A stretch of 14,605 bases of DNA, from NCBI GenBank assembly GCA_944393755.1, contig CALYBF010000020.1, forward strand, positions 1 through 14,605. The letters are read 5' to 3'. The translations under genes and the position numbers were made by a program. Shown piece after piece: positions 14,308-14,605 of this stretch. The notes below the pieces were generated by a model. The model was not told the origin of the DNA. It did not search any database and worked only from the letters and a program-made list of their open reading frames with translations. The DNA comes from an uncultured Clostridia bacterium. Its GTDB lineage: Bacteria > Bacillota > Clostridia > TANB77 > CAG-508. Every line of letters starts with the position of its first letter. Position 1 is the first letter of the stretch.

Positions 14308-14362
14308 AAAATAAGTAATATTTAATATTACTTATTTTACTATATTTATCAAGTGTTTTCAA
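14308..14362 (-). promoter_or_regulatory. tilS promoter overlapped by a 31-base palindrome
   Basis: TTGAAA (14362-14357), a 17-base spacer and TAAAAT (14339-14334) form a good sigma-A promoter on the minus strand. A perfect 15-base inverted repeat around one central base (14308-14338) covers most of the -10 box and the predicted start, so it could be an operator or a 5' hairpin of the tilS mRNA. It might instead be, or double as, the terminator of the Rpn-family gene that stops at 14387. Confidence 0.65.
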
Positions 14363-14386
14363 GTTTATTTTTCTATCACATTAAAT

Positions 14387-14605
14387 CTATTTTACAATTC
14401 TTAATACTTCATTTAAAGCTATTCCTGTTCTTTCTGCTATTTCTTTAGCTGACATTTTGCTTTTAAATAATGATTTTATTATATTTTGCTCTCCAAATTT
14501 TCTTCCTTCTTTTCTACCTTCTTTTCTGCCTTCTTTTCTAGCCTCTTTTATTTCTTCTTTTCTTACTTTTTTTCCTTCTTCTTCTATTATTTTGACAAAT
14601 GCTTT
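14387..14605 (-). CDS. Rpn-family nuclease/putative transposase, C-terminal 72 residues (cut by window edge)
   Basis: This frame is open from the right window edge to a TAG at 14389-14387. It begins KAFVKIIEEEGKK, passes through four RKEG-type repeats (residues 23-38) and ends with a short helical tail containing MSAKEIAERTGIALNEVLRI, which resembles a helix-turn-helix. Charged EGR-type repeats followed by such a tail are typical of Rpn/PDDEXK_2 proteins, which are recombination-promoting nucleases often present in many divergent copies per genome. The nuclease domain would lie beyond the edge, so whether the gene is intact cannot be judged. It is related to the remnant at 3957-4124, and the two begin at the same KAF position. 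It is upstream of tilS in the same direction, and a terminator-like palindrome follows. Confidence 0.75.
   Translation of the reverse strand, partial: KAFVKIIEEEGKKVRKEEIKEARKEGRKEGRKEGRKFGEQNIIKSLFKSKMSAKEIAERTGIALNEVLRIVK
14492..14539 (-). repeat. Four 12-base tandem repeats encoding RKEG
   Basis: Four consecutive 12-base units, close to AGAAAAGAAGGN on the minus strand, encode RKEG three times and RKFG once within the Rpn-family C-terminus. Near-identical in-frame repeats like these can change copy number by slippage while keeping the frame. Confidence 0.85.

Noticed and set aside
1..14605. CRISPR array, tRNA or rRNA genes, toxin-antitoxin pairs, prophage or defence genes
   Set aside because: No regularly spaced repeats, no cloverleaf or rRNA sequence and no such protein families were seen on either strand.

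Overview
The window comes from a strongly AT-rich, low-GC Gram-positive bacterium, most likely a member of the Clostridia in Bacillota. The evidence is purine-rich AGGAGG-type ribosome binding sites, GTG and TTG starts on core genes, sigma-A-like TTGACA/TATAAT promoters, a Spo0E-type small protein, the tilS-ftsH neighbourhood and a tandem pair of M16 peptidase-like proteins typical of this phylum. Nothing in the sequence fixes a genus. Almost every gene lies on the minus strand; asd is the only clear plus-strand gene.

Layout. Positions 1-2735 hold the str operon, read right to left: promoter, rpsL (uS12), rpsG (uS7) and fusA (EF-G, cut by the left edge). Positions 2822-7164 hold the first four steps of diaminopimelate/lysine synthesis: asd on the plus strand, facing a convergent lysC-dapA-dapB operon on the minus strand. 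The 420 bases between asd and dapB contain the C-terminal remnant of an Rpn/PD-(D/E)XK transposase-like gene, abutted exactly by a 38-base hairpin that looks like the right end of an IS200/IS605 element. Positions 7371-7526 encode an unlisted 51-residue Spo0E-like protein. Positions 7731-10307 hold a tandem M16 pair, an inactive partner followed by the HxxEH-bearing enzyme. Then come rpsU (bS21, 57 residues), a membrane-anchored J-domain protein, ftsH, a short tilS and, at the right edge, the C-terminus of a second Rpn-family protein.

How the genes work together. LysC, Asd, DapA and DapB convert aspartate through aspartyl phosphate, aspartate semialdehyde and hydroxy-tetrahydrodipicolinate to tetrahydrodipicolinate, feeding lysine and peptidoglycan. 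The str genes, rpsU and tilS serve translation. FtsH and the J-protein serve membrane and protein quality control. Six intergenic terminator hairpins and several promoters support mostly separate transcription units.

Most of the window is ordinary core genome. I did not find a convincing new multi-gene system. The parts most worth a second look are the asd-dapB gap (Rpn remnant, IS200/IS605-like end and a possible promoter reading into it), the Spo0E-like gene with its repeated and Spo0A-box-like upstream sequences, and palindromes placed at the predicted transcription starts of tilS and asd.
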